Assembly: GCA_001725255.1 (NCBI GenBank)
Contig: MEFV01000002.1
Span: 62,001-126,000 of the forward strand
DNA length: 64,000 bases
Direction: 5' to 3'
DNA from: Comamonas sp. SCN 67-35
GTDB taxonomy: Bacteria > Pseudomonadota > Gammaproteobacteria > Burkholderiales > Burkholderiaceae_C
Under the pieces are notes generated by a model. The model was not told where the DNA came from. It ran no database searches and saw only the letters and a program-made list of their open reading frames with translations. Positions 39,034 through 48,420 of the stretch are shown here, in pieces (position 1 is the stretch's first letter; each line of letters starts with the position of its first letter). The position numbers were made by a program, and so were the translations under genes.

Positions 39034-39555
39034 CTACCCCGCGATGAAGCGCCAGAGTGCGATGACCATCAGCGTGCACAGCGCCGCGACGAGGTCGTCG
39101 AACAGGATGCCGAAGCCCCCGCGCCAGCCCAGGCCCTTGAAGCGCGCATCGGCCCAGCCCACCGGTCCGCGCTTGACGGCGTCGAAGAAGCGAAACAGCG
39201 CAAACGCCACGCACTGCCCCAGCCAGCCCGCGGGCATCACGAGCCACAGGATGAGCCAGATCGCCACCACCTCGTCCCAGACCACGGCGCCGGGGTCGGC
39301 CACGCCCAGATGGCGCGCCGTGAGCGTGCAGGCCCACCAGCCCACGGGCAGCGCCGCCAGCAGTGCCAGGCCGATCTGCAGCGGCGTGAGCCAGTGCCAC
39401 GCCACGGTGAATGCGAGCCAGCCCCAGAGCGTGCCCGCGGTGCCGGGCGCGATGGGCGAGAGGCCGCTGCCGAAGCCCAGCGCGATCAGGTGCGCGGGGT
39501 GCGCGAGCATGAAGCGCAGGCTGGGGCGCATGACGGCAAGGGTGGCGCTGGGCAT
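39034..39555 (-). CDS. pgpA: Phosphatidylglycerophosphatase A
   Basis: 173-aa membrane enzyme that dephosphorylates phosphatidylglycerol phosphate. The family pattern GFGSGLSPIAPGTAGTLWGW lies near residue 28, and KRGPVGWADARFKGLGWRGG near 130. Start is uncertain among TTG at 39567 (overlapping the upstream stop), ATG at 39555 and ATG at 39531. It normally follows thiL directly; here a MuiA-like gene intervenes. Confidence 0.92.
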   Translation of the reverse strand: MPSATLAVMRPSLRFMLAHPAHLIALGFGSGLSPIAPGTAGTLWGWLAFTVAWHWLTPLQIGLALLAALPVGWWACTLTARHLGVADPGAVVWDEVVAIWLILWLVMPAGWLGQCVAFALFRFFDAVKRGPVGWADARFKGLGWRGGFGILFDDLVAALCTLMVIALWRFIAG

Positions 39556-39563
39556 GGCCGGGC

Positions 39564-41171
39564 TCAACGGCGTTCGCGCACGCGCACGTCCCTGTCGTGG
39601 CTGATCACGTGGCGCGCGGAGAAGCGGGCGCTCGCGCCCGCCGCCAGCTCCTGCTGCCAGGCGATGGTGCCTCCCTGCCCGCCCCAGGCCATGTCCTGCG
39701 GTGTGGGCTCGTAGCTCGATTGCACGGTGATGGCTTCGTTCCTCGAAACCGGCGCGGCATCGAGCACCTGCACGGTCACGGGCTGCGCGTGGCGGTTTTC
39801 CATCGTGTAGCCCTGCTGCAGCGTGCGCTCGGTGCGCGTGCCGGTGAAGCCCGCGTTTTCGGTGAATTCCTTGACCGGATCGGTGCTCACGATGATCCGC
39901 TCATCGCGCCCGAAGGCCAGGCCCGTGCGCGCGAAATCGCTCGTCTGCGGATCGAAGCGCGACTGGCCCACGCTCGCGCCGTCGCGCTCCAGCGCGATCG
40001 GCCCGGCGGGCCAGCTGCCCGAAAGCGGGGGCAGCAGCGCGACCAGCCAGGCCTGGGGTTCGAGCGCCGGGGCGGTGCGCGCGAGCAGTGTCGTGGCGAC
40101 GTTCTGGCTGCCCAGCGACAGCGTCACGTGCTCGCCGCCCGAAGGCACGTTCACGTGCTGGGGCACGGCAAATTGCGTGGCGTAGGCGCCTTCGGTGGCG
40201 ACCACGTCGAAGCTGGGCATGGCCTCGGTTTCGGCCACGGGGGCGGGCGCTGCGGCTGGCGCGGGCGCCGCCATGAGTGCGGCCGCGTTGCCGCGCGCCT
40301 TGCCGGCCATGGGCGCGGGCTCGGGCGGCGGCACGTCCAGGGTCCAGGGCCGGGGCAGCGGACCCTGCGTGGCGGCCAGGGGCTGGCCGGTGGAGAGCGT
40401 GAGCCGCACGCCGCTCCAGTCCTCTCCCGTGGACTGCGTCACGAGCGCGAGGCGCTCCAGCTGCAGCTGCGCCGTGCGGGTATCCAGGCGCGCGCGGTAG
40501 CTTGGCCCCCAGCTCGGGCCGCGCACCTGGTAGGTCAGGCGCAGCTCGGTCGGCGCGGGGGCGGCGAGTGTCACGCGCACCATCGCCACCTTGGACGCCT
40601 GCACGCTGCCCTGTTCGGCCTGCAGGCGCCTGAGCGCGAGCTCGCGCTCCTGCAGCGTGCGCCGCGCCTGGTGCAGGCGGGTCAGCGTGTCCTGCGCGGA
40701 GCGGCGCAGCGCCTCCAGCGTCGCGGCGATGTGCGCCGGTGCCAGGCTCTCCCGGGTGGCGGCGGGTGCGTTGTGCGCTTGCGTCTTGAGCCAGGTCTGC
40801 GCCAGCTCCAGCGCCTCGGCCTCGGCGCGCGCGCCGGCCACGTCGTCCTCGGCGCCGCGCAGGCGCCCGTCGAGCGCGCTGGCGCAGCCGCTCGCGACCT
40901 GGCGATCGACGATCTGCACGTTCACTTCGCCCAGGCGCACCTCGCCGGGGCTGGACAGCTGCAGGCTGCGCGCGTCGAGCTGCGCGGGCAGGCAGCCGAA
41001 GACCGCGCGCGTGGCCCCCCGGGGCAGACTCAGCACGCGCTCGACCACGGCACTGCCGGGGTAGAGCGTGACGGCGTCGATCCGAGAGACATCCGCCGGC
41101 GCCGTCGATTGCGCCCACGCAGGTGCCAGCAGCAGGGCGCTTGCCAGGGCGATGAAGGGGGAATGTCGCAT
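39564..41171 (-). CDS. DUF4139/DUF4140 protein (MuiA mucoidy-inhibitor family)
   Basis: 535 aa with a Sec signal peptide (cleavage near AWAQS, residue 21), an N-terminal DUF4140 domain (ITLYPGSAVVERVLSLPRGA-like, about 30-125), a coiled coil (about 150-205), and a DUF4139 beta-rich domain starting RLTYQVRGPSWGPSYRARLD with a low-complexity Pro/Ala insert near 290-325. The role is unknown; one member was named for inhibiting mucoidy. Located between thiL and pgpA, which are usually adjacent. Confidence 0.85.
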   Translation of the reverse strand: MRHSPFIALASALLLAPAWAQSTAPADVSRIDAVTLYPGSAVVERVLSLPRGATRAVFGCLPAQLDARSLQLSSPGEVRLGEVNVQIVDRQVASGCASALDGRLRGAEDDVAGARAEAEALELAQTWLKTQAHNAPAATRESLAPAHIAATLEALRRSAQDTLTRLHQARRTLQERELALRRLQAEQGSVQASKVAMVRVTLAAPAPTELRLTYQVRGPSWGPSYRARLDTRTAQLQLERLALVTQSTGEDWSGVRLTLSTGQPLAATQGPLPRPWTLDVPPPEPAPMAGKARGNAAALMAAPAPAAAPAPVAETEAMPSFDVVATEGAYATQFAVPQHVNVPSGGEHVTLSLGSQNVATTLLARTAPALEPQAWLVALLPPLSGSWPAGPIALERDGASVGQSRFDPQTSDFARTGLAFGRDERIIVSTDPVKEFTENAGFTGTRTERTLQQGYTMENRHAQPVTVQVLDAAPVSRNEAITVQSSYEPTPQDMAWGGQGGTIAWQQELAAGASARFSARHVISHDRDVRVRERR

Positions 41172-41201
41172 GAGCGCTAGTGTGCCTGAGCGTGCTCTCG
41201 T

Positions 41202-42197
41202 TCAGGCAAAGTGGTCGAAAGATGCGAAACGCTCGGTCAGCGTCTGGCCGTGCGCATCCAGCACGCGCAGACCCGGCGCGGCATCGACGCGGCCGACGCG
41301 GGTCACGCGCGTGTCGGCTCGGGCTGCCGCCGCCAGCACGGCCGCGTGTCGCGCTGCGGGGGCGGTGAAGACGAGCTCGTAATCGTCACCCCCGGCAAGC
41401 GCGCATTGCCTGCGCTGCGCCAGGGTGTGCGTCAGGAGTCTTATGTCAAAACAGGCCCTATCGCTTGCTGTATAAGCGCTTGAAGCTATCAAATAAGTTG
41501 CTTTGTCGCCTTCGAGGGTGGCGCCCGCGCCCGAGGCCCGCAGGATGTGCGCGAGGTCGCCGAGCAGCCCGTCACTCACGTCGATCGCGCTCGTGGCGAT
41601 GCCGCGCAGCGCCAGGCCCAGCGCCACGCGCGGCGTGGGCTGCTCCAGCCGCTGCCGGACAATCCGCATGACGGCGTCGGGCAGCGGCCATTCGCCGCGC
41701 AGCGCGCCGAGCGCCAGGCGGGCCTGACCCGGCGCGCCGCTTACCCAGATCTCGTCGCCGGGGCGTGCGCCGCTGCGCTTGAGCGCGTCACCGTGCGCCA
41801 CCTCGCCAAAAACAGTGATGCAGATGTTGAGCGGCCCCTGCGTGGTGTCGCCGCCGATCAGCTCGCAGTCGTGCAGGTCGGCCAGCGCCATCAGCCCGCG
41901 CGCGAAGGCGGCCAGCCAGGCGTCATCGGCGCGCGGCAGCGCCAGCGCCAGCGTGAACGCGAGCGGCCGTGCGCCGCAGGCCGCCAGGTCTGAAAGATTC
42001 ACCGCGAGCGCCTTGTGCCCGAGGCGCCCGGGGTCGGTATCCGCGAAAAAATGCTGCCCCTGCACGAGCATGTCGCACGAGACGGCCAGTTGCATGCCGG
42101 GCCGCGGCGTGAGGAGCGCGCAGTCGTCGCCCACCCCCAGCGCGGCGCGCCTGGGCGGGCGCGTGAAGTAGCGCGCGATGAGATCGAATTCACCCAT
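41202..42197 (-). CDS. thiL: Thiamine-monophosphate kinase
   Basis: 331-aa AIRS-type enzyme that phosphorylates thiamine phosphate to TPP. GVGDDCALL (21-29), LIGGDTTQGP (113-122), SAIDVSDGLLGDL (203-215) and ALAGGDDYEL (266-275) are all intact. Residues about 234-252 are encoded by an in-frame copy of the dispersed repeat, sitting in a variable loop before the GGDDYE motif. Start at 42197 (MGEFDLIARYF) fits the family. Confidence 0.96.
   Translation of the reverse strand: MGEFDLIARYFTRPPRRAALGVGDDCALLTPRPGMQLAVSCDMLVQGQHFFADTDPGRLGHKALAVNLSDLAACGARPLAFTLALALPRADDAWLAAFARGLMALADLHDCELIGGDTTQGPLNICITVFGEVAHGDALKRSGARPGDEIWVSGAPGQARLALGALRGEWPLPDAVMRIVRQRLEQPTPRVALGLALRGIATSAIDVSDGLLGDLAHILRASGAGATLEGDKATYLIASSAYTASDRACFDIRLLTHTLAQRRQCALAGGDDYELVFTAPAARHAAVLAAAARADTRVTRVGRVDAAPGLRVLDAHGQTLTERFASFDHFA
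41441..41496 (-). repeat. Dispersed ~50-bp hairpin repeat, copy 4 (inside thiL)
   Basis: On the minus strand: TTGATAGCTT, GCGCTT-ATACAGC-AAGCG, then AGGGCCTGTTTTGACATAA. It is embedded in the thiL reading frame without a stop, encoding roughly YLIASSAYTASDRACFD. Confidence 0.85.
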
Positions 42198-42214
42198 GTT
42201 CGCCCATCCATGGC

Positions 42215-42347
42215 CTGTGCTGCTGGCGGGTGTTGGACGCGGGCCACCGCGCAAGGGCCGCCCCGCCGCGCTGTTGGCGTCCCCCTGCCCGCGCAGCGCA
42301 GCGAAGCGAGAGCGGGGGAAAGGCGCGAAGCGACTCAGGGGGGTGTC
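42215..42347. repeat. GC-rich intergenic repeat-like element between ybdK-type gene and thiL
   Basis: About 130 bp containing CCCCCTG (42281-42287), which can pair with either GGGGG (42314-42318) or CAGGGGGG (42336-42343), and short internal repeats (GCGCAGCGCAGCGAAGCG). I recall a very similar sequence recurring between genes in Comamonadaceae; unverified. Only one copy is visible in this window. Confidence 0.55.
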
Positions 42348-43469
42348 TCATGGTCTGCCGCGAAAGCGCTGCGCCGCCTGGCGCGTGACTTCGGCGAGCA
42401 GCTGCTCGCGCCCCATGAGCTCGCGCAGCCAGCGTGCGTCGTTGCGCTCGGCCTGGGTTTCGCCGCGCAGCAGGCTGAGCGCCCCTGCGGCGCCATGCGC
42501 CTCGCCGAAGGGCGCGATGCGCGCGATCGTGCGCAGGATGTGCTCGCGCAGCGGCAGGTGCTCGCCGGTGACGGGCTCGACGTATTCGGCCTCCAGCCCG
42601 AAGCGGCAGGCCTGGAAGCGGTTGTAGGTGTAGACGAGGTAGTCGTCCTCCCGCGGCATGAACGGCTGCTCGGCGAGGAACCAGGCGGCGAGCGACTGCA
42701 CGTAGCCCGCCAGCGCCGCCGCGCGCTCGATGGTGAGCGGCGTGTCGAACACGCGGACCTCCACCGTGCCGAAACCCGGCTTGGGGCGGATGTCCCAGTA
42801 GAAATCCTTCATGCTCCTGACCACGCCCGTGCCCGTCATCTTGTCGAAATAGTCCTCGAACTCGGCCCAGGTCAGCACGCAGGGTGCGCGCCCCGACAGC
42901 GGGAAGGCGAACACGGAATTGAGCCGCGCCGAATCGAACTGCGTGTCGTGCCCCTGCACGTAGGGGCTGGAGGCCGAGAGCGCGATGAAGTGCGGGATGT
43001 AGCGGCTCAGGCGGTGCAGCATCAGGAGCGCCGCATCGGCATCGGGGCAGCCCACGTGCACGTGCTGGCCGAAGATCGTGAACTGCTTGGACAGATAGCC
43101 GTACAGCTGCGACAGCTCCTGAAAACGCGGCTTGTCATAGATGCGCCGCTCGTGCCATTGCTGGAACGGGTGTGTGCCGCCGCCGGTCACGGCGATGTTG
43201 AGCTTGTCGGCGCTTTTCACGAGCGCATCGCGGATCTGCGTGAGCTGGCTCAACACCTCGGCGCTGCTGCGGCACACGTCGGTCGAGACCTCGATCATGC
43301 CGCTGGTCATCTCCGGCACGACCGAGCCGGGGAGCAGCTCTTTTCTCATCAGGCGCAGCATGTCTTCGGCGTAGGGCGCGAGGTCGTAGTCGTGCGTGTT
43401 CACGAGCTGCAGCTCCAGCTCCACGCCCAGCGTCAGCGGTTCGGAGTCATGAAAGGCTTCCAGGCTCAT
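42348..43469 (-). CDS. ybdK: YbdK-family carboxylate-amine ligase (weak glutamate-cysteine ligase type)
   Basis: 373 aa, GCS2 fold. It begins [20 protein letters not shown] with the acidic metal-binding ELELQ stretch; [10 protein letters not shown] and [10 protein letters not shown] are conserved family motifs. E. coli YbdK has weak gamma-glutamyl-cysteine ligase activity, and in this lineage it may be a substitute or accessory to GshA. Overlaps the antiporter gene stop by ATGA (43466-43469). Confidence 0.9.
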   Translation of the reverse strand: MSLEAFHDSEPLTLGVELELQLVNTHDYDLAPYAEDMLRLMRKELLPGSVVPEMTSGMIEVSTDVCRSSAEVLSQLTQIRDALVKSADKLNIAVTGGGTHPFQQWHERRIYDKPRFQELSQLYGYLSKQFTIFGQHVHVGCPDADAALLMLHRLSRYIPHFIALSASSPYVQGHDTQFDSARLNSVFAFPLSGRAPCVLTWAEFEDYFDKMTGTGVVRSMKDFYWDIRPKPGFGTVEVRVFDTPLTIERAAALAGYVQSLAAWFLAEQPFMPREDDYLVYTYNRFQACRFGLEAEYVEPVTGEHLPLREHILRTIARIAPFGEAHGAAGALSLLRGETQAERNDARWLRELMGREQLLAEVTRQAAQRFRGRP

Positions 43470-44692
43470 GGCGCATCCCTCTCGCGTTCGATGGCGCGCT
43501 CGCGCATTTGCGGCGTCCAGGGCTTGAGACTCTCACCCGCGCCGTAGAGCGCGAACGTCGTGATGACCGCGCCCAGCACCTCCATGAGCAAAATGGCGGG
43601 CAGCGCGATCTGCGCGATGAGCGTGCCCGTCTCCGGCGAGGCCACCATGAAGCCCGAGGCCACGAGCAGCGCCACACCGGACATCGGTGTCATTGCCCCG
43701 CCCGTCCACAGCGCCTGGCGCCAGCTCGCGCCGCTGCCGGGGCTGGCCAGCCCCACGCCCATTGCCTTGGCCGCCAGGCGCACCGCCGCCAGCGCCAGTA
43801 CGCTGCCGGCGACGGCCACGTTCCACGGCGACTGCGCGGCCACGGTGGAGACGAGCACGAACATCAAAATCGCCAGCAGCGTGGAGGCCGAGCTGGCCTG
43901 CCGCGGCCAGGCCCAGGGGCGGGGGTAGAAGTGCTTGAGCAGCACGCCCGCGAGCAGCGCCGCCAGCGGCGGCGAGCCACCCACGTGCGCGGCCAGCGCC
44001 GTGGTGGTGGCGATCAGCCCCAGCACCACGATGGCGGTGTTCTCGCTCAGCGGGCTCATGAGGCGCAGCATCAGGCGCAAGGCCAGCGCGAGCGCGGCGC
44101 CCATGCCGACGGTGGTGACGAGCTCTTTCAGAACCGCCTCCCACGCCTGCGGCGTGCCGCCCCCGGGCAGCACGAGCAGCTGCGCGCCCGCCGCGCCCAG
44201 CGCCAGCACGTACAGCGACGAGAGCGTGGACAGAACGATGGCGCGCTCGGTGACCGGGCCCGCCGCGCGCGTATCGGCCACCACGCGCACGAGCACGGTG
44301 GGCGAGGCTGCGGTGGCCACCAGCGCCAGCAGGCCGGCCGGCTGCGCCGCCACCCCGAGCCAGCGCATCACCGAGTACACCGCGAGCCACGTCAGCAGCG
44401 ATTCGGCCACGCTTTGCACCAGCACCATGGGGTTGCGCGCGAGCCAGCGCAGCGGCAGGCGGCCGCCGCACTCGAACAGCACCAGACCCACGGCAAACTC
44501 CATGAGAAAGAGCCCCGTGCCGGTCAGCGGCCACACCGTGCCGCCAAAGCCCAGCAAGCCCACCACGGTGCCCACGAGCGTGTAGCCGACCACCTTGGGC
44601 AGGCCGGCGCGGCGCTGCACCAGGTAGCCCACCGCCGCGGCGACGGCCAGCAGGGCCGCCCACTGGACCCAGATATCCATCCATCCTTGCAT
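43466..44692 (-). CDS. CPA2-type cation:proton antiporter
   Basis: 408 aa with about 11-12 membrane helices of the Na+/H+ exchanger fold: [20 protein letters not shown] near the N-terminus and [20 protein letters not shown] mid-protein. There is no C-terminal TrkA-N regulatory domain, unlike KefB/C. Ion specificity unknown. Start at 44692 (MQGWMDIW) chosen because the longer ORF extends into the rpe promoter. Confidence 0.85.
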   Translation of the reverse strand: MQGWMDIWVQWAALLAVAAAVGYLVQRRAGLPKVVGYTLVGTVVGLLGFGGTVWPLTGTGLFLMEFAVGLVLFECGGRLPLRWLARNPMVLVQSVAESLLTWLAVYSVMRWLGVAAQPAGLLALVATAASPTVLVRVVADTRAAGPVTERAIVLSTLSSLYVLALGAAGAQLLVLPGGGTPQAWEAVLKELVTTVGMGAALALALRLMLRLMSPLSENTAIVVLGLIATTTALAAHVGGSPPLAALLAGVLLKHFYPRPWAWPRQASSASTLLAILMFVLVSTVAAQSPWNVAVAGSVLALAAVRLAAKAMGVGLASPGSGASWRQALWTGGAMTPMSGVALLVASGFMVASPETGTLIAQIALPAILLMEVLGAVITTFALYGAGESLKPWTPQMRERAIERERDAP

Positions 44693-44759
44693 CGGCAATC
44701 CTTCAGTCTGCGCAAGACAAGAATACCGCGAGCCGTGGCGGCTGCGACAATCGGCGCCC

Positions 44760-45443
44760 ATGAGCCGCACCTACCGCATCGCCCCGTCCATCCTCTCGGC
44801 CGACTTCGCCCGTCTGGGCGAAGAGGTGAAAAACGTCGTCGCCGCCGGGGCCGACTGGATTCATTTTGACGTGATGGACAACCATTACGTCCCCAATCTC
44901 ACCTTCGGCCCCATGGTGTGCCAGGCGCTCAAGCCCCACGCCGTGCGGGGCGACGGCACGCCGGTGCCGATCGACGTGCATCTCATGGTGCAGCCCGTGG
45001 ATGCGTTGGCCGCGGCCTTTGCCCAGGCGGGCGCCAGCGTCGTCACCTTTCACCCTGACGCCACCGCGCATGTGCACCGCAGCATCCAGGCCATCCGGGC
45101 CGCGGGCTGCCGGGCGGGTCTGGCGTTCAATCCGGCGACGCCGCTTGATGTGCTGGACTGGGTGATCGAGGACATCGACCTCGTTCTCATTATGAGCGTG
45201 AACCCGGGGTTCGGTGGACAAAGCTTCATCGACAGCGCCTTGCGCAAGACGCAGGAGGCCAGGCGGCGAATCGAGGCGTGCGGCCGCGACATCCGCCTGG
45301 AAGTCGATGGCGGCATCAAGGCCGCCAACATCCGCGCCGTGGCGGATGCGGGGGCCGATACCTTCGTGGCTGGCAGCGCGATCTTCGGCCAGACGGACTA
45401 CAAGGCCGTCATCGACGCCATGCGCGCGCGTCTGGCCGGGTGA
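44760..45443 (+). CDS. rpe: Ribulose-phosphate 3-epimerase
   Basis: 227-aa TIM-barrel enzyme interconverting ribulose 5-phosphate and xylulose 5-phosphate. [43 protein letters not shown] and [11 protein letters not shown] are all canonical. Divergent from the antiporter gene. In many Betaproteobacteria rpe is followed by gph and trpE. Confidence 0.97.
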   Translation: MSRTYRIAPSILSADFARLGEEVKNVVAAGADWIHFDVMDNHYVPNLTFGPMVCQALKPHAVRGDGTPVPIDVHLMVQPVDALAAAFAQAGASVVTFHPDATAHVHRSIQAIRAAGCRAGLAFNPATPLDVLDWVIEDIDLVLIMSVNPGFGGQSFIDSALRKTQEARRRIEACGRDIRLEVDGGIKAANIRAVADAGADTFVAGSAIFGQTDYKAVIDAMRARLAG

Positions 45444-45477
45444 GCGCCGCACGGCATGCGCGGCGCTCGCGCGTCAT

Positions 45478-45843
45478 TCACTTGACGATGTAGGTGTCCG
45501 TTTCCTGGCGCAGGATGCCGCCGCCCTCGACCGAGCCGCTCAAGCTGGCCCGCGGTCCCATGCGCTTGATGCAGTCGGACTTGTCCTGCGGGTTCTTGAA
45601 GACCGAGCAGCGGGCGAGGGCGTTGCGCTCATAGGTCGCGGCGTCGTCGCTGGTGAGCTGGCCCGCGCGCGCGGCCTGTGCGGCCGCGCCCACCTCGCGC
45701 ACACAGGCGGCGCGGCTTTCGGCGGGCACGCTGGCGCAGGAAGCGGCGGCATTCGCCGTCGCGGCATGCGCCGGGACGCCGTAGAGCAGCACCGCAAGCG
45801 GCAGGGTGGCCGAGGCCAGAAGTGAAAAACGTGACGACAGCAT
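45478..45843 (-). CDS. Small exported protein of unknown function
   Basis: 121 aa with a strong ribosome site (aaggaggat) before the ATG at 45843 and a Sec signal peptide (MLSSRFSLLASATLPLAVLL then AHA). The mature part has four Cys (ASCASVP, AACVREV, ARCSVFK, SDCIKRM) suggesting two disulfides. No family recognised. Inserted, in reverse orientation, between rpe and gph. Confidence 0.75.
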   Translation of the reverse strand: MLSSRFSLLASATLPLAVLLYGVPAHAATANAAASCASVPAESRAACVREVGAAAQAARAGQLTSDDAATYERNALARCSVFKNPQDKSDCIKRMGPRASLSGSVEGGGILRQETDTYIVK

Positions 45844-45931
45844 GATCAAAATCCTCCTTATGCACCGCAACAAACGGGTGCGAGCTGCCAGTTGGATGCG
45901 TAACGACGTATTTTTGTCGAGATGAATGTAA

Positions 45932-46663
45932 ATGAATGAAACGGAATTGACGCCTATTGCGGTTCGGCATCCGGACGCGCTCGCGCAACGCATCGATGCC
46001 GTGATGTCGGACCTCGACGGCACGCTGGTCGATACCCTGGGCGATTTCTGCTCGGCGATCAACCGCACGCTGGCCGACCTGCATCTGCCCGCCGTCGCGG
46101 CGGGCGAAATCGCGCTGCGCGTCGGAAAAGGTTCGGAGCACTTGTTGCATTCGGTATTGGATTGGGCCTGTGCCCAGGTCCCCGACGGGCGGGCCGGCGC
46201 CGATCCGGATGCGCTGTACGCCGACGCCTGGACGCGCTACCAGCGCCATTACGAGGCCATCAACGGCCAGCATGCCACGGTCTATCCGGACGTCGCCCAG
46301 GGTTTGCAGTGCCTGCGGCAATCGGGCCTGCGCCTGGTCTGCCTGACCAACAAGCCGCGCGCGCATGCGCTGGCACTGCTGCGCGGCAAGGGGCTCGATG
46401 GCTGTTTCGAGGCGGTCTTCGGCGGCGACAGCTTCGCACGCAAGAAGCCCGACCCCTTGCCGCTGCTCAAGGCCTGCGAGTGGCTCGGAACCGCGCCGGG
46501 CCGCACCCTGATGCTCGGCGACTCCAGCAACGACGCGCAGGCCGCGCGCGCTGCGGGCTGCCCCGTGGTGCTCGTCACCTACGGGTACAACCACGGCCGG
46601 CCGGTGCGCGAGGTGCCGGCCGATGGCTACGTGGATCGCCTGACGCAGCTGACGGGCGGCTGA
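45932..46663 (+). CDS. gph: Phosphoglycolate phosphatase (HAD superfamily)
   Basis: 243 aa. HAD motif I is DLDGTLVDT with D27 as nucleophile and D29; motif II CLTNKP; motif III/IV KKPDPLPLL and MLGDSSNDAQAA. It removes phosphate from 2-phosphoglycolate. Divergent from the small exported gene; its usual downstream partner trpE is displaced by about 5.7 kb. Confidence 0.93.
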   Translation: MNETELTPIAVRHPDALAQRIDAVMSDLDGTLVDTLGDFCSAINRTLADLHLPAVAAGEIALRVGKGSEHLLHSVLDWACAQVPDGRAGADPDALYADAWTRYQRHYEAINGQHATVYPDVAQGLQCLRQSGLRLVCLTNKPRAHALALLRGKGLDGCFEAVFGGDSFARKKPDPLPLLKACEWLGTAPGRTLMLGDSSNDAQAARAAGCPVVLVTYGYNHGRPVREVPADGYVDRLTQLTGG

Positions 46664-46669
46664 GCGGCG

Positions 46670-48241
46670 TCAGCGCAGCTGCGCAGCGGTGGCGCCGGTG
46701 CGAAACACCGCCACGGCCTGCACCAGGTCGCGCGCCTGCTGGTTCAGGCTGCTTGCGGCCGCCGACATTTCCTCGACCAGCGCGGCGTTCTGCTGCGTCG
46801 CCTGATCCATCTGCGTGACGGCTTCGCCCACCTGGCCCACGCCCTGGCTCTGCTCGCGGCTGGCCGCGCTGATCTCGCCCATGATGTCGGTCACGCGCTG
46901 GATGGAGCCGACCACCTCGGCCATGGTGTGGCCCGCCTGCTCCACCTGCTGCACACCCGCCTGCACCCGGGCCACGCTGTCGCCGATCAGGCTCTTGATT
47001 TCCTTGGCCGCTTCGGCGCTGCGCCCCGCGAGCGCCCGCACCTCCCCAGCCACCACGGCGAAGCCGCGCCCCTGCTCTCCGGCGCGCGCGGCTTCGACGG
47101 CGGCGTTCAGCGCCAGGATGTTGGTCTGGAACGCGATGCCGTCGATCACCTGGATGATGTCGGCAATCTTCTTGCTGGCCTCGCTGATGCCGTGCATGGT
47201 CTGCACCACGTCCGATACGACGGTGCCGCCTTGCGCGGCGATGGTGCTCGCGCTCATGGCCAGCTGGTTGGCCTGCTGGGCGTTGTCGGCATTTTGGCGC
47301 ACGGTGGACGACAGTTCTTCCATCGAGGCGGCGGTTTGTTCCAGCGCGCCGGCCTGGCTTTCGGTGCGCGCCGACAGGTCCTGGTTGCCCTGCGCGATCT
47401 CGGCGCTGGCCGTGGCCACGCTCTCCGAGCCCGTGCGCACCTGCTCGACGATGCGCGCCACCGAGTCGCGCATGGCGCGCACGCCGCCCATCACGCTGTC
47501 GGCCGCGGCGGTCGGAATGTCCACAGCCAGATCGCCCTGGGACATTCTGTGCGTGATCGTGTTGAGCTCGGTGGGCTCGCCGCCGAGCTGACGCAGGATG
47601 CTGCGCGAGATGGCCCAGCCGAAGGCCAGCAGCACCAGCGCCATCAGCGCCACGATGATCGCGGCCTGCGCGATGCGCTGCATGAACGTGGCCTGCACGT
47701 TGTCCACGTACACACCCGAGCCCACGATCCAGCCCCAGGGCGCGAAACCCTTGACGTAGGAGACCTTGGGCACCGGCTTGGCGCTGCCGGGCTTGGGCCA
47801 GAGGTAGTCGACGTAGCCCTCGCCGTTCTTCTTGACCGTGTTGACGAATTCGACGAAGAGATGCTTGCCGTCGGGGTCTTTCACCCCTGTCATGTCCTGC
47901 CCTTCGAGCTTGGGGCTGATCGGATGCAGGACCGTCGTTGGATGCATGTCGGTCACGAAGAAGTATTCATTGCCGCTGTAGCGCAGCACGCGCAGCGTAT
48001 CGATCGCCTGCTGGCGCGCCTGGGCTTCTGTGAGCCGGCCCTTGCTCGCCTCGTCGTGCAGGTGCTGGATGATCCCGTAGGCCACCTCGACGCTCTGGCG
48101 CACGGCGGCGCTGCGTTCGCGCAGCAGCAGCGAGCGTTCGGACACCGTGAGCACGCTGCTGACGACCAGCAGCCCGGCAAAGGCCAGGATCACGAGCGCC
48201 ACCAGGCGGCGCGAGACACTGAAACGATGGATGAAAGACAT
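46670..48241 (-). CDS. Methyl-accepting chemotaxis protein (single-Cache sensor)
   Basis: 523 aa: helix near 12-32, a periplasmic sCache_2-type sensor ([20 protein letters not shown] then [11 protein letters not shown] and [13 protein letters not shown]), second helix about 190-212, HAMP, and the MCP signalling domain with [20 protein letters not shown]. Start at 48241 gives the normal N-terminus; the much longer open frame upstream is not coding. Ligand unknown; sCache_2 often senses small carboxylates. First gene of the accessory block between gph and trp. Confidence 0.93.
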   Translation of the reverse strand: MSFIHRFSVSRRLVALVILAFAGLLVVSSVLTVSERSLLLRERSAAVRQSVEVAYGIIQHLHDEASKGRLTEAQARQQAIDTLRVLRYSGNEYFFVTDMHPTTVLHPISPKLEGQDMTGVKDPDGKHLFVEFVNTVKKNGEGYVDYLWPKPGSAKPVPKVSYVKGFAPWGWIVGSGVYVDNVQATFMQRIAQAAIIVALMALVLLAFGWAISRSILRQLGGEPTELNTITHRMSQGDLAVDIPTAAADSVMGGVRAMRDSVARIVEQVRTGSESVATASAEIAQGNQDLSARTESQAGALEQTAASMEELSSTVRQNADNAQQANQLAMSASTIAAQGGTVVSDVVQTMHGISEASKKIADIIQVIDGIAFQTNILALNAAVEAARAGEQGRGFAVVAGEVRALAGRSAEAAKEIKSLIGDSVARVQAGVQQVEQAGHTMAEVVGSIQRVTDIMGEISAASREQSQGVGQVGEAVTQMDQATQQNAALVEEMSAAASSLNQQARDLVQAVAVFRTGATAAQLR

Positions 48242-48420
48242 GAGTAACCGTTGGGGCGAGTGGGTTGCGCGGGCGAAGGTCTTCGCCGCCGGGGGAGTAT
48301 CGGCATTTGCGGCCGTCACTGTAGGGCCTGTTGCCGGTGGCGCCGGACAGGTCCCTCGCATGCGTCGCACCCTTCCCTGTGCAGGGCGCGCCGCATCGCG
48401 GGGACTTGTGCAGCGTCGCC

